Counted from the first letter of the stretch, positions 14,774-27,689 are shown. The stretch: 34,124 nucleotides of DNA from Paracoccaceae bacterium (GCA_026707935.1 JAPOVX010000116.1:1-34124); one strand, 5' to 3'. Notes: generated by a model from the letters alone, not told the origin. Translations and numbers: made by a program.

Positions 14774-16924
14774 TCAATCCAGGTCCAGCTGATCGAAGAG
14801 AGGCTTGAGTTCCTCTTCGTATTTCTTCCACGCATCCATTGACGAAGTGTAGATCGGTTGCCGGACCTGATAGAGACTGAGAGTCTTGACCATGCGCCGA
14901 TTCCGGTAGAACTGCAGGCACGCGTCCTCCCATTCAAGGTCACAGGCCTCCAGCAAGGCCCTGGTCCCCGCCTCCGGCTCGGTAATCAGGTCCTCGTAAG
15001 TGATCTCGAAAAAGCTATCCGGCGTGGTTTCGCGCCAGAAATCAACGATCTCGCGATAAAGATTGAAGTACATGGCGAGGTCATTGAAAGTGTAACTGTA
15101 GAGGTGTGTCCCCTCCGGAAACCTGTTCTTGTACATTGAGAACAGGTTGTCCCTCGGGTCTCGCTCGATCAGGATGATCCTTGATTTGGGAAGCGTCAGC
15201 CTGGCAAGCCCCAAAAAGAGAAACGTCTGAATCGATTTGTCCACGACCCGAACGACTCCCGGAAACTCCGACTGGACCCTTGCCTGGTATGACTTTCCAA
15301 GCTTCCTGAGATCCCTGTCCTTGAGCTGGGCAAAGGATGAATGGGATTTCGAGAAGATCGAAAGCTTGGCCGCTTCCTGGCTGAAGTACCCGAGTTCGCC
15401 AACCCCTCGGATCGTGCTGTGACTCGAGAGAATCTGTTCGACGAGAGTTGTTCCCGATCTCGGCAGGCCGGTAACGAAGATCGGGGCGAATTCGGAAAAC
15501 CCCGTGCCCGGCCCCCGCCGCGGATCGAATTCGGCGAAAAACTCCGTGACCTGACGGATCTCCTTCACCCTGGTCCCGACATCGTAAGGATGCAGTTCCC
15601 GCATGAGCCGATTTGCCTCGCCGAGGTATTCGAAAACCGCTCCGGTTTCACCGCTGTCTTCCATTGCCTTGGTCAGGGCGAATCCGAGTCCCATTCGATC
15701 CTTGTGATCGATTGAGGTGTTCGCAAAGGCGGATTTCATTTGGTCGACGAGTTCGTCATCAATGGAAAACCTGTAGCTCGCGGACAGCAGGCGGTAGTGC
15801 TCGCCGTTGTTCGGCTCCAGTTCGATCGCCTTCCGAAACAATGGCTCAGCAGTCCCGAAGTCCCCGATCTGCTGGCAAAGCACGGCCTTCCTGCTGAGCG
15901 CAGCTGCCTGGTTTGGCGCCTGCGCGATTGCCTGGTCGCACCATTTGATCGCCTCGGGAATATCCCCGGAGTTTTCTTCGGCGCGCGAAAGCGCCAGAAA
16001 CAGGTCCGCGGATTGCCATCCCAACCGATGCGCCTTCCGCAGATTGATTCGTGCCTGCCTTGGATCGCCGGCGTCAAGGTTCTCGCGGCCAAGCTCCAGG
16101 TAAGCTTCCGCGTATCCCGGGTCGACCTTGATGGCGCGGTTGAAGAACCTCTCGGGTTCCCTCGATGATTGATTTTTGTTGCGGACCAGGCGCCCCAGGT
16201 TGGTCAGGACGCTTGGCGACCCTGGCGTGAGAACCAGCGCGTGAATCAGGTGTTGCCGCGCCCGTTCATCTTCGCCGGATTCGAGAAGAAGCTGCCCCAT
16301 GTTGTTGTGGGCCTCCGCGTAGCCGCCATTGATTTCGAGAGCACGTTCGAAAAACCGGCGCGCCCTGTCTGTTTGGCCCTTCAGCTTGAAAATGATCCCG
16401 AGCAGATTGGGAAAAAGGGCGACGTCCGGGTGCATGTCCCCGAGTCTGGATGCAATGGTTTCTGCTTCCTCGTGACGACCTGCTCTCGTGAGGCGGAGGA
16501 GCCTGTCGACTTCACCCCTGTCAGAATTGCCGATCGGAACCGAGGACTTGATCCGCCTGCCGAGCAGGCGAGACCCGTACGCGTCAATGAGTCTTGTCGG
16601 AAGTCCTGATGACTTGAGGGCGCGCAAGGCGTCGGCGGTTTCTTTCCTGTCGTCGAGGCAGATCAGGGAGGCAACATAAGAGTTCCAGACTTCCTGTTCG
16701 CCGGGAGCCAGAACCTGGGCCGCCTGCAGGTGCGTGACAGCCTTCCGAAACTCGGTGTTGTTCAGAAAGATTCTTCCGACCTGGTAGTGAACTTCGGGAA
16801 CGTCGTTCCGCGACTTGAGGATGGAGTCATAAATTGCCAGCGCGTCTGCTGGCCTCCCCGCGGACTGGTATTCGAGTGCTGTCCGATACAGTTCGGGAAT
16901 TTGTTCAGGGTTGATGAAGGCCAT
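14774..16924 (-). CDS. TPR-repeat sulfotransferase-family protein
   Basis: The protein of 716 residues has two parts. Residues about 8-380 form tetratricopeptide-type helical pairs, e.g. AEAHNNMGQLLLESGEDERA, AEAYLELGRENLDAGD and LFRKAIELEPNN, a scaffold for binding partner proteins or peptides. Residues about 480-690 are a sulfotransferase domain: the 5'-phosphosulfate loop is GLPRSGTT at 486-493, and the 3'-phosphate region is ERDPRDNLFSMYKNRF at 587-602. Such enzymes transfer sulfate from PAPS to a hydroxyl or tyrosine; the bacterial TPR-fused group has uncertain acceptors, probably cell-surface polysaccharide or protein. No signal peptide or membrane segment is seen. It is a single gene, convergent with the importer operon and divergent from rplU. 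A weak ribosome site precedes the ATG. Confidence 0.92.
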   Translation of the reverse strand: MAFINPEQIPELYRTALEYQSAGRPADALAIYDSILKSRNDVPEVHYQVGRIFLNNTEFRKAVTHLQAAQVLAPGEQEVWNSYVASLICLDDRKETADALRALKSSGLPTRLIDAYGSRLLGRRIKSSVPIGNSDRGEVDRLLRLTRAGRHEEAETIASRLGDMHPDVALFPNLLGIIFKLKGQTDRARRFFERALEINGGYAEAHNNMGQLLLESGEDERARQHLIHALVLTPGSPSVLTNLGRLVRNKNQSSREPERFFNRAIKVDPGYAEAYLELGRENLDAGDPRQARINLRKAHRLGWQSADLFLALSRAEENSGDIPEAIKWCDQAIAQAPNQAAALSRKAVLCQQIGDFGTAEPLFRKAIELEPNNGEHYRLLSASYRFSIDDELVDQMKSAFANTSIDHKDRMGLGFALTKAMEDSGETGAVFEYLGEANRLMRELHPYDVGTRVKEIRQVTEFFAEFDPRRGPGTGFSEFAPIFVTGLPRSGTTLVEQILSSHSTIRGVGELGYFSQEAAKLSIFSKSHSSFAQLKDRDLRKLGKSYQARVQSEFPGVVRVVDKSIQTFLFLGLARLTLPKSRIILIERDPRDNLFSMYKNRFPEGTHLYSYTFNDLAMYFNLYREIVDFWRETTPDSFFEITYEDLITEPEAGTRALLEACDLEWEDACLQFYRNRRMVKTLSLYQVRQPIYTSSMDAWKKYEEELKPLFDQLDLD

Positions 16925-17143
16925 TTATCTGTCTGAATCATGATTCGCAGGCAGTGTTTTAACGATCACGGCTCGTGATCCAAGCCTTGATGTCCATGAG
17001 TTGCCCGTTTCCGGTACCGGAACGATGCGCGTGAACAATTCCGGGCCGACGTCCGCTCGTTCGCCTCGGTTCCATCGAAAACCTGCCGAACCAGCGACCG
17101 CCCTGCGGCCCCGTGTATGGAAATCCTCACGAGGAACTTCCCC

Positions 17144-17172
17144 TTGACTTGCCCCTCGAACTCAACGATACC
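17144..17172 (+). promoter_or_regulatory. Candidate promoter of rplU-rpmA
   Basis: TTGACT at 17144-17149 and GATACC at 17167-17172 are separated by 17 bases, giving a strong -35 and a modest -10 element. Transcription would start near 17179 and leave a leader of about 135 bases. The whole divergent gap 16925-17314 shows no gene: the frame continuous with rplU upstream of 17315 lacks ribosomal-protein character. Confidence 0.42.
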
Positions 17173-17314
17173 CCGCAACCTGTCGGGATTGGGGGCAATC
17201 TCCAGTCCAATCGATCCTCGTTGTGGGAGCGCACTGCCCGAGGCGCGGGAATTGCTCGCAAAACTCCGGATGAACCAGCCGGGGCCACAGGGCGTGGAAA
17301 CCGAAGGAACAGCC

Positions 17315-17656
17315 ATGTACGCTGTGCTCAAGACGGGCGGCAAGCAGTATCGTGTTGCCGCCGGAGATGTATTGAAAACCGAAAAACTTGCAGGAGACGT
17401 CGGCGAATCTGTCGAATTCGATGAAATCCTTGTCGTCGGTGGCGACGATGTCCGCATTGGTGCGCCAACCGTTTCCGGGGCGGTCGTTCGAGGCGAGATC
17501 CTCGAGCAAACCCGCGACAAGAAGGTCATCAACTTCGTTCACCGGCGACGAAAGGCGTCGTCGCGACGCAAGAAGGGCCATCGGCAATACGTAACGATCG
17601 TCCGGATCAATGAAATCAGTTTGCCGGATGACGGAAAAGAAGCCTCGGACGAGTAG
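17315..17656 (+). CDS. rplU: 50S ribosomal protein L21
   Basis: The 113-residue protein begins [18 protein letters not shown], the universal L21 start, continues with the [14 protein letters not shown] beta-hairpin region and the basic [20 protein letters not shown] loop that contacts 23S rRNA, and ends in an acidic tail, common in alphaproteobacteria. ATG 17315 has GAAGGAAC just upstream; the same frame is open further upstream to 17117 but is not family-like. L21 binds domain VI of 23S rRNA in the large subunit. rpmA follows after 11 bases, the usual pairing, so the two are surely co-transcribed. Confidence 0.98.
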   Translation: MYAVLKTGGKQYRVAAGDVLKTEKLAGDVGESVEFDEILVVGGDDVRIGAPTVSGAVVRGEILEQTRDKKVINFVHRRRKASSRRKKGHRQYVTIVRINEISLPDDGKEASDE

Positions 17657-17667
17657 GGGAGCAGGAA

Positions 17668-17940
17668 ATGGCACACAAAAAAGCCGGAGGGTCATCTCGA
17701 AACGGACGCGATTCCGCTGGTCGCCGCCTGGGTGTCAAAAAGTTCGGTGGTGAATCCGTCGCTCCCGGAAACATCATCGTGCGTCAACGAGGAACCCGTT
17801 GGTGGCCCGGACAGGGCGTCGGAATTGGCAAGGATCACACGATTTTCGCGACGATCGACGGGCACGTACACTTCCGCAAGGGTTTGAAGGGGCGAACGTT
17901 CATTTCGGTCCTCCCTGTCACGGGTGATTCTGCGCGGTAA
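17668..17940 (+). CDS. rpmA: 50S ribosomal protein L27
   Basis: The 90-residue protein begins [20 protein letters not shown], the classical L27 N-terminus that reaches into the peptidyl-transferase centre, and contains [20 protein letters not shown] and [12 protein letters not shown]. There is no cleavable N-terminal extension of the Firmicutes type. GGGGAGCAGGAA precedes the ATG. It is encoded 11 bases after rplU and 204 bases before the Obg GTPase gene. In that 204-base gap I see no gene; many alphaproteobacteria have an acetyltransferase gene there, but none is present here. Confidence 0.98.
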   Translation: MAHKKAGGSSRNGRDSAGRRLGVKKFGGESVAPGNIIVRQRGTRWWPGQGVGIGKDHTIFATIDGHVHFRKGLKGRTFISVLPVTGDSAR

Positions 17941-18123
17941 TCTCCCTGTTGGGGGAAACGCAATCGAATTTTCGCCAGACCATGCTTGTGCCGGGCACAG
18001 CAACCGGTCGGGGTGCGGTTCTCGCAAGGTCAGCCGATCGGCGGCTTCCGGAATCTGGCGGAAACAATGTTCTGCGTCTTCGCCCTGAGCGTCGCGGTTA
18101 AATCCTGCTCCGCCCGGTTGTGA

Positions 18124-20270
<2,147 letters not shown>

Positions 20271-20391
20271 CTCGAAACCGGTTGCCCTCGGACTGGTTTC
20301 TGGTACGGGCCCGATAGGGATACCAGCTCGATGCAACCTGTGGATTGAACCAGGGCAGGCCGCAGGGCTTGCCGTTAACGGGAGACGATCA

Positions 20392-21663
<1,272 letters not shown>

Positions 21664-21816
21664 GCACCGCCGCCTGTCTCCGCCCGATGGTGGTTCGGCA
21701 TTGCAGGCAATCGGGAATGCGGTCTCGGGTGGAGGCCCCGAACTGGCCCGCCCGGGCCTGATTCGCAATCCGGAGTTCATCCGATAGCCGTCGGGCAGTC
21801 ACGTCAGGGAGCAACT

Positions 21817-22917
21817 GTGACAGGATTTACTATCGCGGAAATCGCCTCGTCGCTTGGATCCGATGCCACCGGAGACACGTCGATACGGGTCTTCGCTGTA
21901 CGTGAGCCCTCTGAAGCCGGTCCCGGCGATCTTGCCATCGCACTGTACCCGCAATTCGTGGAGGCACTGGGTCAGGGAAGCGCCCGTGCCGCGATTCTCT
22001 GTCCTGGAACCAACTGGCAGGATCTTGGACTGGAAGCGGCGATATTCGTGCGCGAGCCGCAACTGGATTTCGCAAGACTTACACATGTTTTCCTTCCGCC
22101 TCGGCAGGTGGAGCCGGGAATTCACCCGACCGCAGTTGTCGATCCAACGGCCAGGGTCGGGAACAATGTGTCCATCGGACCATTCACGCAAATTGAAGCC
22201 GACGTCGAGATCGGGGAAAATTCAGTTTTTTCCGGCCACTGCACACTTGGTCCGGATACGCGTATCGGACCGGGTGCATGTATTCGTTCCGGGGTCCGCA
22301 TCGGTCCCGGGGTTCGGACCGGCTCAAATTTCGTTTGCCAGTCCAACACCGTCATCGGCGCCGACGGATTTTCCTACGTGACTCCGTCGCCGGACTCGAT
22401 CCGGAATGCCAAGGCGACCGGGCATGTCGTTCCACCGGACCCCGACGTACCCATCGTGAAAATCAATTCGCTCGGCGGAATTGTCATAGGTGACGATGTC
22501 GAAATCGGGGCGAACTGCACGATTGACCGCGCCACGATTTCCCGGACTGTCATCGGCGATGGCACCAAGATCGACAACTTGGTTCACATCGCGCACAACG
22601 TTCAGATCGGGAGAAACTGCCTGATCTGCGGACTTGTCGCCATGGGAGGCAGCGTCAGATTGGGTGACCGCGTGTTTCTGGGCGGCCATGTCGGTGTTGG
22701 TGACCATGTCAATGTGGGCTCGGACGTGATGGTAGGAGGGATGTCGGCGGTGATCAGTCATGTGCCGTCCGGGCGCATCATGATGGGGAACCCGGCGATG
22801 AAGATGAATCTCAACATTGACGCTTACAAGGCTTTGCGCAGGTTGCCTCGATTGGCTAAAAGGGTCAGGAATCTGGAACGCCTTGCTTCAGCAGGTGGCA
22901 ACGACAGCAACGACTGA
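21817..22917 (+). CDS. lpxD: UDP-3-O-(3-hydroxyacyl)glucosamine N-acyltransferase
   Basis: The 366-residue enzyme adds the second 3-hydroxyacyl chain from acyl-ACP to UDP-3-O-acyl-glucosamine in lipid A synthesis. It starts with GTG at 21817 after GGGAGCAACT. Residues about 1-100 are the uridine-binding domain; then come the left-handed beta-helix hexapeptide repeats ([27 protein letters not shown] and on to [11 protein letters not shown]), and a C-terminal helical part. The catalytic His is probably H260 in HIAHNVQIG. It is unusual in being followed at once by an acyl carrier protein and a ketosynthase instead of fabZ-lpxA. It follows proA by 153 bases with no gene between. Confidence 0.97.
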   Translation: MTGFTIAEIASSLGSDATGDTSIRVFAVREPSEAGPGDLAIALYPQFVEALGQGSARAAILCPGTNWQDLGLEAAIFVREPQLDFARLTHVFLPPRQVEPGIHPTAVVDPTARVGNNVSIGPFTQIEADVEIGENSVFSGHCTLGPDTRIGPGACIRSGVRIGPGVRTGSNFVCQSNTVIGADGFSYVTPSPDSIRNAKATGHVVPPDPDVPIVKINSLGGIVIGDDVEIGANCTIDRATISRTVIGDGTKIDNLVHIAHNVQIGRNCLICGLVAMGGSVRLGDRVFLGGHVGVGDHVNVGSDVMVGGMSAVISHVPSGRIMMGNPAMKMNLNIDAYKALRRLPRLAKRVRNLERLASAGGNDSND

Positions 22918-22939
22918 CGGAGCCGTCGGGAACCGGACA

Positions 22940-23215
22940 ATGACGAGATCTGCCAATTCGATCCTGGACCGGATCATTTCGATCGTGGCCGAACTTGCCA
23001 TGCTGGATCCGTCTGAACTGAACGCGGATTCGATGCTTGCCGATCTCAGCATAGATTCTCTCGGTGTCATCGAGTTGGTGTACGCGATCGAGGAGAGCTT
23101 CAACATTGAACTCCCGTTTGACGCCAACAATCCCGATTCCGGATTGTTTGATTTCGCCTCGATCGGATCAATTGTGACGGCGGTTGAAGACCTGTTGTTT
23201 GAAGGTAACGGGTAA
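22940..23215 (+). CDS. Acyl carrier protein (specialised)
   Basis: The 91-residue acidic protein has the ACP four-helix pattern with the phosphopantetheine attachment serine S40 in LSIDSLGVIEL. It differs from the housekeeping AcpP (usually about 78 residues) in length and in its long third loop (FDANNPDSGLFDFASIG). It recalls NodF or AcpXL, ACPs that carry unusual acyl chains. The ATG at 22940 lies 22 bases after lpxD and the ketosynthase starts six bases after its stop, so the three are co-transcribed. I infer that it carries an acyl chain for lipid A or another envelope lipid; the chain is unknown. Confidence 0.9.
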   Translation: MTRSANSILDRIISIVAELAMLDPSELNADSMLADLSIDSLGVIELVYAIEESFNIELPFDANNPDSGLFDFASIGSIVTAVEDLLFEGNG

Positions 23216-23221
23216 ATCCCC

Positions 23222-24430
23222 ATGCATCGCGTGGCCATCACCGGCCAGGGAACGATCAATTGCCTGGGTCGTACCGTTCCTGAAACGCTCAAGTCCATGG
23301 CCGATGGCGACTGCGGGATAACGGAACTTGACATTGAACGAGCGGAGCGCCTGTCGATCAGGATTGCCGGCCAGATCAAGGACCTTGAGCCTGAGCGGGA
23401 GTTTTCCAGGCAACAGCTGGCCCTTTACGATCGATTTACCCAATTTGCGTTGATCGCGGCGGACGAAGCCGTCACCCAGTCGGGGCTTGTCGTCGAGGGT
23501 GAGTTGGCAGCGCGCGCCGGGGTTGTTCTTGGCTCGGGCTGCGGAGGAATTCACAGCCTGGACGAGAGCTTTCACAGTGTCTACGCCATCGGCAAGAACA
23601 GGGTTCATCCTTTCGTCATTCCGCGCTCGATGGGCAACGCGGCGGCCTCCCATGTTTCCATGAAATGGAACCTCAAGGGTCCGGGTTTTGCCGTGTCGTC
23701 GGCTTGCGCGTCGTCCAACCACGCGATGGGGCAGGCATTTCAGATGATTCGTGCGGGATTATCCACGATCGTGGTGACGGGCGGTTCCGAGACGATGCTG
23801 TGTTTTGGCGGCGTCAAGGGCTGGGAAGGTCTCAGGATCATGTCCAGGGACGGTTGCCGGCCGTTTTGCAAGACGAGAAACGGCATGGTTCTCGGGGAAG
23901 GGGCAGGCGTGTTCGTTTTCGAGGAATTTGAACACGCGTCCGCCAGGGGTGCCGACATTCTGGCCGAAGTCGTGGGATTCGCGATGACTTCCGATGCATC
24001 AGACATCGTGCTTCCGGATGCGGAAGGTGCCGCGCGGGCAATGTCCGGCGCACTCGAAGATGCGGGCGCGAGGCCCGAAGATGTCGGCTATATCAATGCC
24101 CACGGTACGGCAACCAGGGCCAATGACAAGACTGAATGCAAGGCTATACGGCAAGTGCTTGGAACTCATGCCGAAAACGTCATGGTCTCGTCGACGAAAT
24201 CGATGCACGGTCACCTGATCGGTGGAACGGGTGCGGTTGAATTGCTTGCCTGCATTGCGGCGGTCAGGGACGGGATGATTGCCCCGACGGTCGGACTTGT
24301 CGAACCTGATCCCGATTGCGATCTTGATGTCGTGCCTAACGAGAGTCGGGAGGGCGACGTTGATGTCGCTCTCAATAACGCCTTCGCGTTTGGCGGCCTC
24401 AATGCCGTTCTCGCAATTCGATCCGTTTGA
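23222..24430 (+). CDS. Beta-ketoacyl-ACP synthase (FabF/KAS II-like, NodE-like)
   Basis: The 402-residue thiolase-fold protein has the full KAS catalytic triad: C162 in SSACASSN, H294 in NAHGTAT and H329 in SMHGHLIGGTGA, plus the glycine-rich NAFAFGGLNAVLA at the C-terminus. It condenses malonyl-ACP with an acyl chain. Its close coupling to the specialised ACP (six bases) resembles NodF/NodE or the XL pairs that make special chains. Residues 50-75 differ from housekeeping FabF. It is probably the chain-elongating partner of the ACP at 22940. It converges with the CorC-type gene; the 98-base gap has only the small palindrome GTGTC-G-GACAC at 24491-24501. Confidence 0.93.
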   Translation: MHRVAITGQGTINCLGRTVPETLKSMADGDCGITELDIERAERLSIRIAGQIKDLEPEREFSRQQLALYDRFTQFALIAADEAVTQSGLVVEGELAARAGVVLGSGCGGIHSLDESFHSVYAIGKNRVHPFVIPRSMGNAAASHVSMKWNLKGPGFAVSSACASSNHAMGQAFQMIRAGLSTIVVTGGSETMLCFGGVKGWEGLRIMSRDGCRPFCKTRNGMVLGEGAGVFVFEEFEHASARGADILAEVVGFAMTSDASDIVLPDAEGAARAMSGALEDAGARPEDVGYINAHGTATRANDKTECKAIRQVLGTHAENVMVSSTKSMHGHLIGGTGAVELLACIAAVRDGMIAPTVGLVEPDPDCDLDVVPNESREGDVDVALNNAFAFGGLNAVLAIRSV

Positions 24431-24528
24431 TCCGGCCGACTGTTCCGAACTTCACTCCCCTTTTCGAACCTGCGCCATACGGGTTTTCGCGTGTCGGACA
24501 CAGGTGTCGTTGGAACCGTCGGTCCGCA

Positions 24529-25851
24529 TCATAGTGGCCGAAGTTTCAGCCGTGTAATCCGGTTTTGTTCGCGGGCGAGGATTTCGAAACGAAATCCATG
24601 AAAGCTGAAGACCTGGCCTGGGATCGGTATCATCTGGGCCTCATGGATGACGAGGCCCGCGATGGTCACGGCCTCTTCATCGGGCAAGGACCATTCGTGC
24701 GTCCGGTTGAGGTCGCGAATGGATGCCGTGCCGTCAACGATGAAGTTGCCTTCAGTGTCATGTTCGGCTTCGGGCGCAATTGCAACATCGTGCTCATCCG
24801 TGATTTCCCCGACGATTTCCTCAAGGATATCTTCGAGCGTGATCAATCCTCTCAAGGCGCCATACTCGTCGACGACAAGGGCAAAATGCGTGTGTGTCCG
24901 GAGGAACTCCCGCATTTGGTCATTCAGGGTCGTCGTTTCCGGGACGAAATACGGTTTCATGGCGACGTCCATCACGTTGAATTCGGAGAATCTGGATTTT
25001 TTTCTGTCGCCATTGGTTCCCGTCAGGCTGTCCAGTGCCCGAAGCAGGTCCTTGGCGTGAACCAGCCCGACAATGTTTTCGGGATCCTGATCAAAAACCG
25101 GGAGGCGTGTATGGGGCGATCGGATACACTGGCTTACGATTGAACCCGGATCGGCATTTGCATCGATCATTTCGATGTTGGAACGGTGCAGCATGATCTC
25201 CTCGACGACACGGTCTTTCAGGTCCAGCGCGCCGAGCAGGCGGTCCCGGTCGTCTTTCTGCACGTTGCCCTCAACGTGGCCGAGAACGATGGTCCCGGCA
25301 ATTTCGTCCTGAACGTCCTGTTCCTGGGTTCCGTTGGCCTGCCGTGAACTCCGGATTCGAAATAAGATTCCGACCAGTCCCTGAATTGCAGCAACGACGG
25401 GTGCGAATGTCCAGACAAAAACGCTGAGCGGCAATGACAGCCATTGGGCAGCACGCTCTGAATTGGCGAGCGCATATGTCTTCGGCAGGATTTCGGCAAA
25501 TATCAGGACGAGCAGGGTCATGATCAGGGTTGCGAGAGCGACACCGCCGTCGCCGAAAAGCCGGGTACACAGGCTTGTCGCAAGCGCAGCGGCAAGAATG
25601 TTGACCAGATTGTTTCCGAGCAGCACGGCTCCGATCAGGCGGTCGCTTCTTTCCGTCAATCTCAGCGCCAGGGAGGCGCCCCGGGATCCACGATCGGCGA
25701 GGGAGTGCAGTTTCCCTCGACTTGAGGCAGTCAAGGCGGTCTCCGACCCTGAAAAGAAAGCCGAGAGAACGAGAAGCGCCAGTATGGAGATGACCGTAAT
25801 CCAGAAGGTCGCGTCCAGTCTCTCCAGGAGGGAAGGGTCAATCGTGGTCAT
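24529..25851 (-). CDS. HlyC/CorC-family CBS-domain membrane protein (CorB/YfjD-like)
   Basis: The 440-residue protein has an N-terminal DUF21/CNNM transmembrane domain (about residues 15-180: ILALLVLSAFFSGSETALTA is the signature first helix, followed by LLGNNLVNILAAALAT and LIFAEILPKTYAL). Two CBS domains follow, about 205-330, with VDEYGALRGLITLEDILEEIVGEI as the core of the second, and a C-terminal CorC_HlyC domain (about 350-435). This family is implicated in Mg2+/Co2+ transport or its regulation. It stands alone on the minus strand, and 269 bases separate it from xerD upstream, where I see no gene. Confidence 0.94.
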   Translation of the reverse strand: MTTIDPSLLERLDATFWITVISILALLVLSAFFSGSETALTASSRGKLHSLADRGSRGASLALRLTERSDRLIGAVLLGNNLVNILAAALATSLCTRLFGDGGVALATLIMTLLVLIFAEILPKTYALANSERAAQWLSLPLSVFVWTFAPVVAAIQGLVGILFRIRSSRQANGTQEQDVQDEIAGTIVLGHVEGNVQKDDRDRLLGALDLKDRVVEEIMLHRSNIEMIDANADPGSIVSQCIRSPHTRLPVFDQDPENIVGLVHAKDLLRALDSLTGTNGDRKKSRFSEFNVMDVAMKPYFVPETTTLNDQMREFLRTHTHFALVVDEYGALRGLITLEDILEEIVGEITDEHDVAIAPEAEHDTEGNFIVDGTASIRDLNRTHEWSLPDEEAVTIAGLVIHEAQMIPIPGQVFSFHGFRFEILAREQNRITRLKLRPL

Positions 25852-26120
25852 GTCTTGTCGCCTGGTTTCAATTTGACTCCGACTCGTGTTGGGTCAATCC
25901 AAAGGTACCGAACCAGAAGGCGTCACGCCACTCGGGAAAAGTTGGGCCGCCTCCCGCAAATCGGGGCACCGGACGTCTACCGGCACCGGAATTGCACCAG
26001 TCCCATGCGTCGGCTCAGGCAATTCCGGCCGGAGTCACGATGAACCGGATAAGGGCATGTCCGGATCGATTCCCAAGGCCGAGACCATCCTGGAACGGGA
26101 TCCTCAACTGCATCGGGCCA

Positions 26121-27068
26121 TCATCCGGGTTTTCGGTTGTTCGAAAGTGGGTGGTTCGTAAGGACAAGGTGCTTCATACGGTGATTCAGAACATGTGTAT
26201 AGATTTCAGTTGTCGATATGTCGCTGTGCCCAAGGAGGACCTGGATGGTCCTGAGGTCAGCTCCATGGGCCAGCAGGTGGGTCGCAAAGGCGTGCCTCAG
26301 TACGTGCGGGGTAACATGCTCGCGGTCGAGGCCGGCTGTGGAGGCAACCTGTTTCGTCAACAGGTAGAACCGTTCACGTGTCATGTGTCCTCTGCGGCTG
26401 CGTGACGGGAACAGGAAGTCCGAGCGCTTGGTGCGGGATTTCGCGGTTCCGGTTTCCTGATCATCACGCAGCTTCAAGTAGGCCAGGACCGCCAGCCGGG
26501 ACGGGGTCGACAGCGGCACCATCCGTTCCTTGCCTCCCTTACCGCGGACCAGGATCATTTCCGGGTTGCCGCGCACGGTCGATGCGGGCAGCGAAACGAG
26601 TTCGGAGACGCGCATGCCTGTCGCATAGAGCAGCTGAAACATGCAGTCGTTTCGTGCTCTTTCGAGTGGGCTCTTTCCAACCTGTCCCGCAGCGGTCAGG
26701 ATTTTCTCCGTATCATCCTCGCTGATCGTGTGAGGCAGGGATTTCGATCGTCCGGGTCCCGTGATTCTCTGGGTCGGATCGTCGCTGCGCCAGCCGGAAT
26801 CCAGCGCGAAGCGGTAGAATTGCCGGATCGCTGAAAGCCTGCGCCCGCGCGTCGCGACCGACAAGCGACGTTGATTGAGGAGATGCATGTAGTCCAGGAT
26901 GTCCTGCCGGTCTGCGTTGTCGAGTGTACGGCCGTTTTTCTCCAGGAACGTGACAAGGTCGCCAATGTCCCGGGCATAGGCCGAGATGGTGTTCTCCGCG
27001 GCGTTGCGTTCGGCCCGCATGGAGTCGAGAAACTGAAGAATTCTGTTTTCGGTTCTCTTCGGTGTCAT
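26121..27068 (-). CDS. xerD: Site-specific tyrosine recombinase XerD
   Basis: The protein has 315 residues from the ATG at 27068; an in-frame ATG at 27083 would add five. I prefer the shorter form because it matches the usual N-terminus before ILQFLDSMRAER. The N-terminal SAM-like core-binding domain is followed by the catalytic domain. In numbering from the longer start the active-site residues are R158 (TGMRVSEL), K182 (RGKGGKERM), H260 and R263 (HVLRHAFATHLL), H286 (LGHSDISTT) and the nucleophile Y295 (EIYTHV). XerD with XerC resolves chromosome dimers at dif near the terminus. XerD rather than an integron or phage integrase is supported by the typical length and by the aroK/aroB neighbourhood. 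Confidence 0.94.
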   Translation of the reverse strand: MTPKRTENRILQFLDSMRAERNAAENTISAYARDIGDLVTFLEKNGRTLDNADRQDILDYMHLLNQRRLSVATRGRRLSAIRQFYRFALDSGWRSDDPTQRITGPGRSKSLPHTISEDDTEKILTAAGQVGKSPLERARNDCMFQLLYATGMRVSELVSLPASTVRGNPEMILVRGKGGKERMVPLSTPSRLAVLAYLKLRDDQETGTAKSRTKRSDFLFPSRSRRGHMTRERFYLLTKQVASTAGLDREHVTPHVLRHAFATHLLAHGADLRTIQVLLGHSDISTTEIYTHVLNHRMKHLVLTNHPLSNNRKPG

Positions 27069-27383
27069 GTGGACGGGATCCATGGAGGAAACAGGTTCTG
27101 CCGGCCGCCACCGCCGGAACCCGATAGTCTCGTTGTTGGTGGCACGACTTTACCGGATGCCGCGCACTGGCGCTATCGTGGTGCCGACAGGCCTGCGAAG
27201 ATGTCCTCTGGAATTCGATCGTCCACTCTCGAGGACAGGAAGAGTGAATTCATGTCGTTCAAGGTCGCGTACCATTGGTGCCGGAATCTGGCGGAAAGTA
27301 AGGGAAAGACATTCCGTTCCATTGAAGTCGTCGGTGAACTGTCCGGTCGGGCGCACGCAGGGCAGGATGCTGACAGGCCCGGA
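27069..27383. other. Intergenic stretch between xerD and the small membrane-protein gene
   Basis: About 315 bases upstream of xerD contain no frame with a ribosome site and protein-like composition. The xerD promoter should lie here on the minus strand, but I cannot point to a convincing -35/-10 pair. Confidence 0.4.
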
Positions 27384-27518
27384 TTACTTCGCCGGAACTT
27401 CGATAACGAGTTCCACATCGCGTTGCGGTACGGAAATGTCCCCCAGATACGCATAGGCGACGATGCCGATCGACAGCAGAACCGCGAGATAAAACAGGTA
27501 CCGAATCGATCTCAGCAT
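27384..27518 (-). CDS. Small single-span membrane protein
   Basis: ATG 27518 with AGAGGCGAC upstream encodes 44 residues, ending at TAA 27384. The peptide begins with basic MLRSIRY, has one hydrophobic helix (about residues 8-25, ending VAYAYLGD) and a short acidic tail rich in V and E. Small proteins of this shape, next to aroK and xerD, are to my recollection common in alphaproteobacteria, but no function is known to me. It is divergent from aroK, 171 bases away. A longer open frame on the same strand extends upstream over aroK, but only this last part is protein-like. Confidence 0.68.
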   Translation of the reverse strand: MLRSIRYLFYLAVLLSIGIVAYAYLGDISVPQRDVELVIEVPAK

Positions 27519-27689
27519 GCTGTCGCCTCTGTCTGCCGGCACTTTCGGCCATGGCGGATTCCCTCTCCGCAAACAAATGATAGCAGCAACGCATGACGAT
27601 TGGTATATGCCGGGAGATTGCACCGGGGAAGTTCCGGTCAAGCCGGCGTCGTGCGGAATCGTCGTGTTCTCGCTGCCGTGAGGGGCGGA

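Noticed and set aside
17117..17314. 66-codon extension in frame with rplU
   Set aside because: L21 begins at [12 protein letters not shown] in all homologues I recall, and a ribosome site directly precedes that ATG.
24491..24508. GTGTC-G-GACAC palindrome in the gap between the ketosynthase and CorC-type genes, as a terminator
   Set aside because: The one-base loop cannot form a stable hairpin and there is no T-run; it is too short to support a claim.
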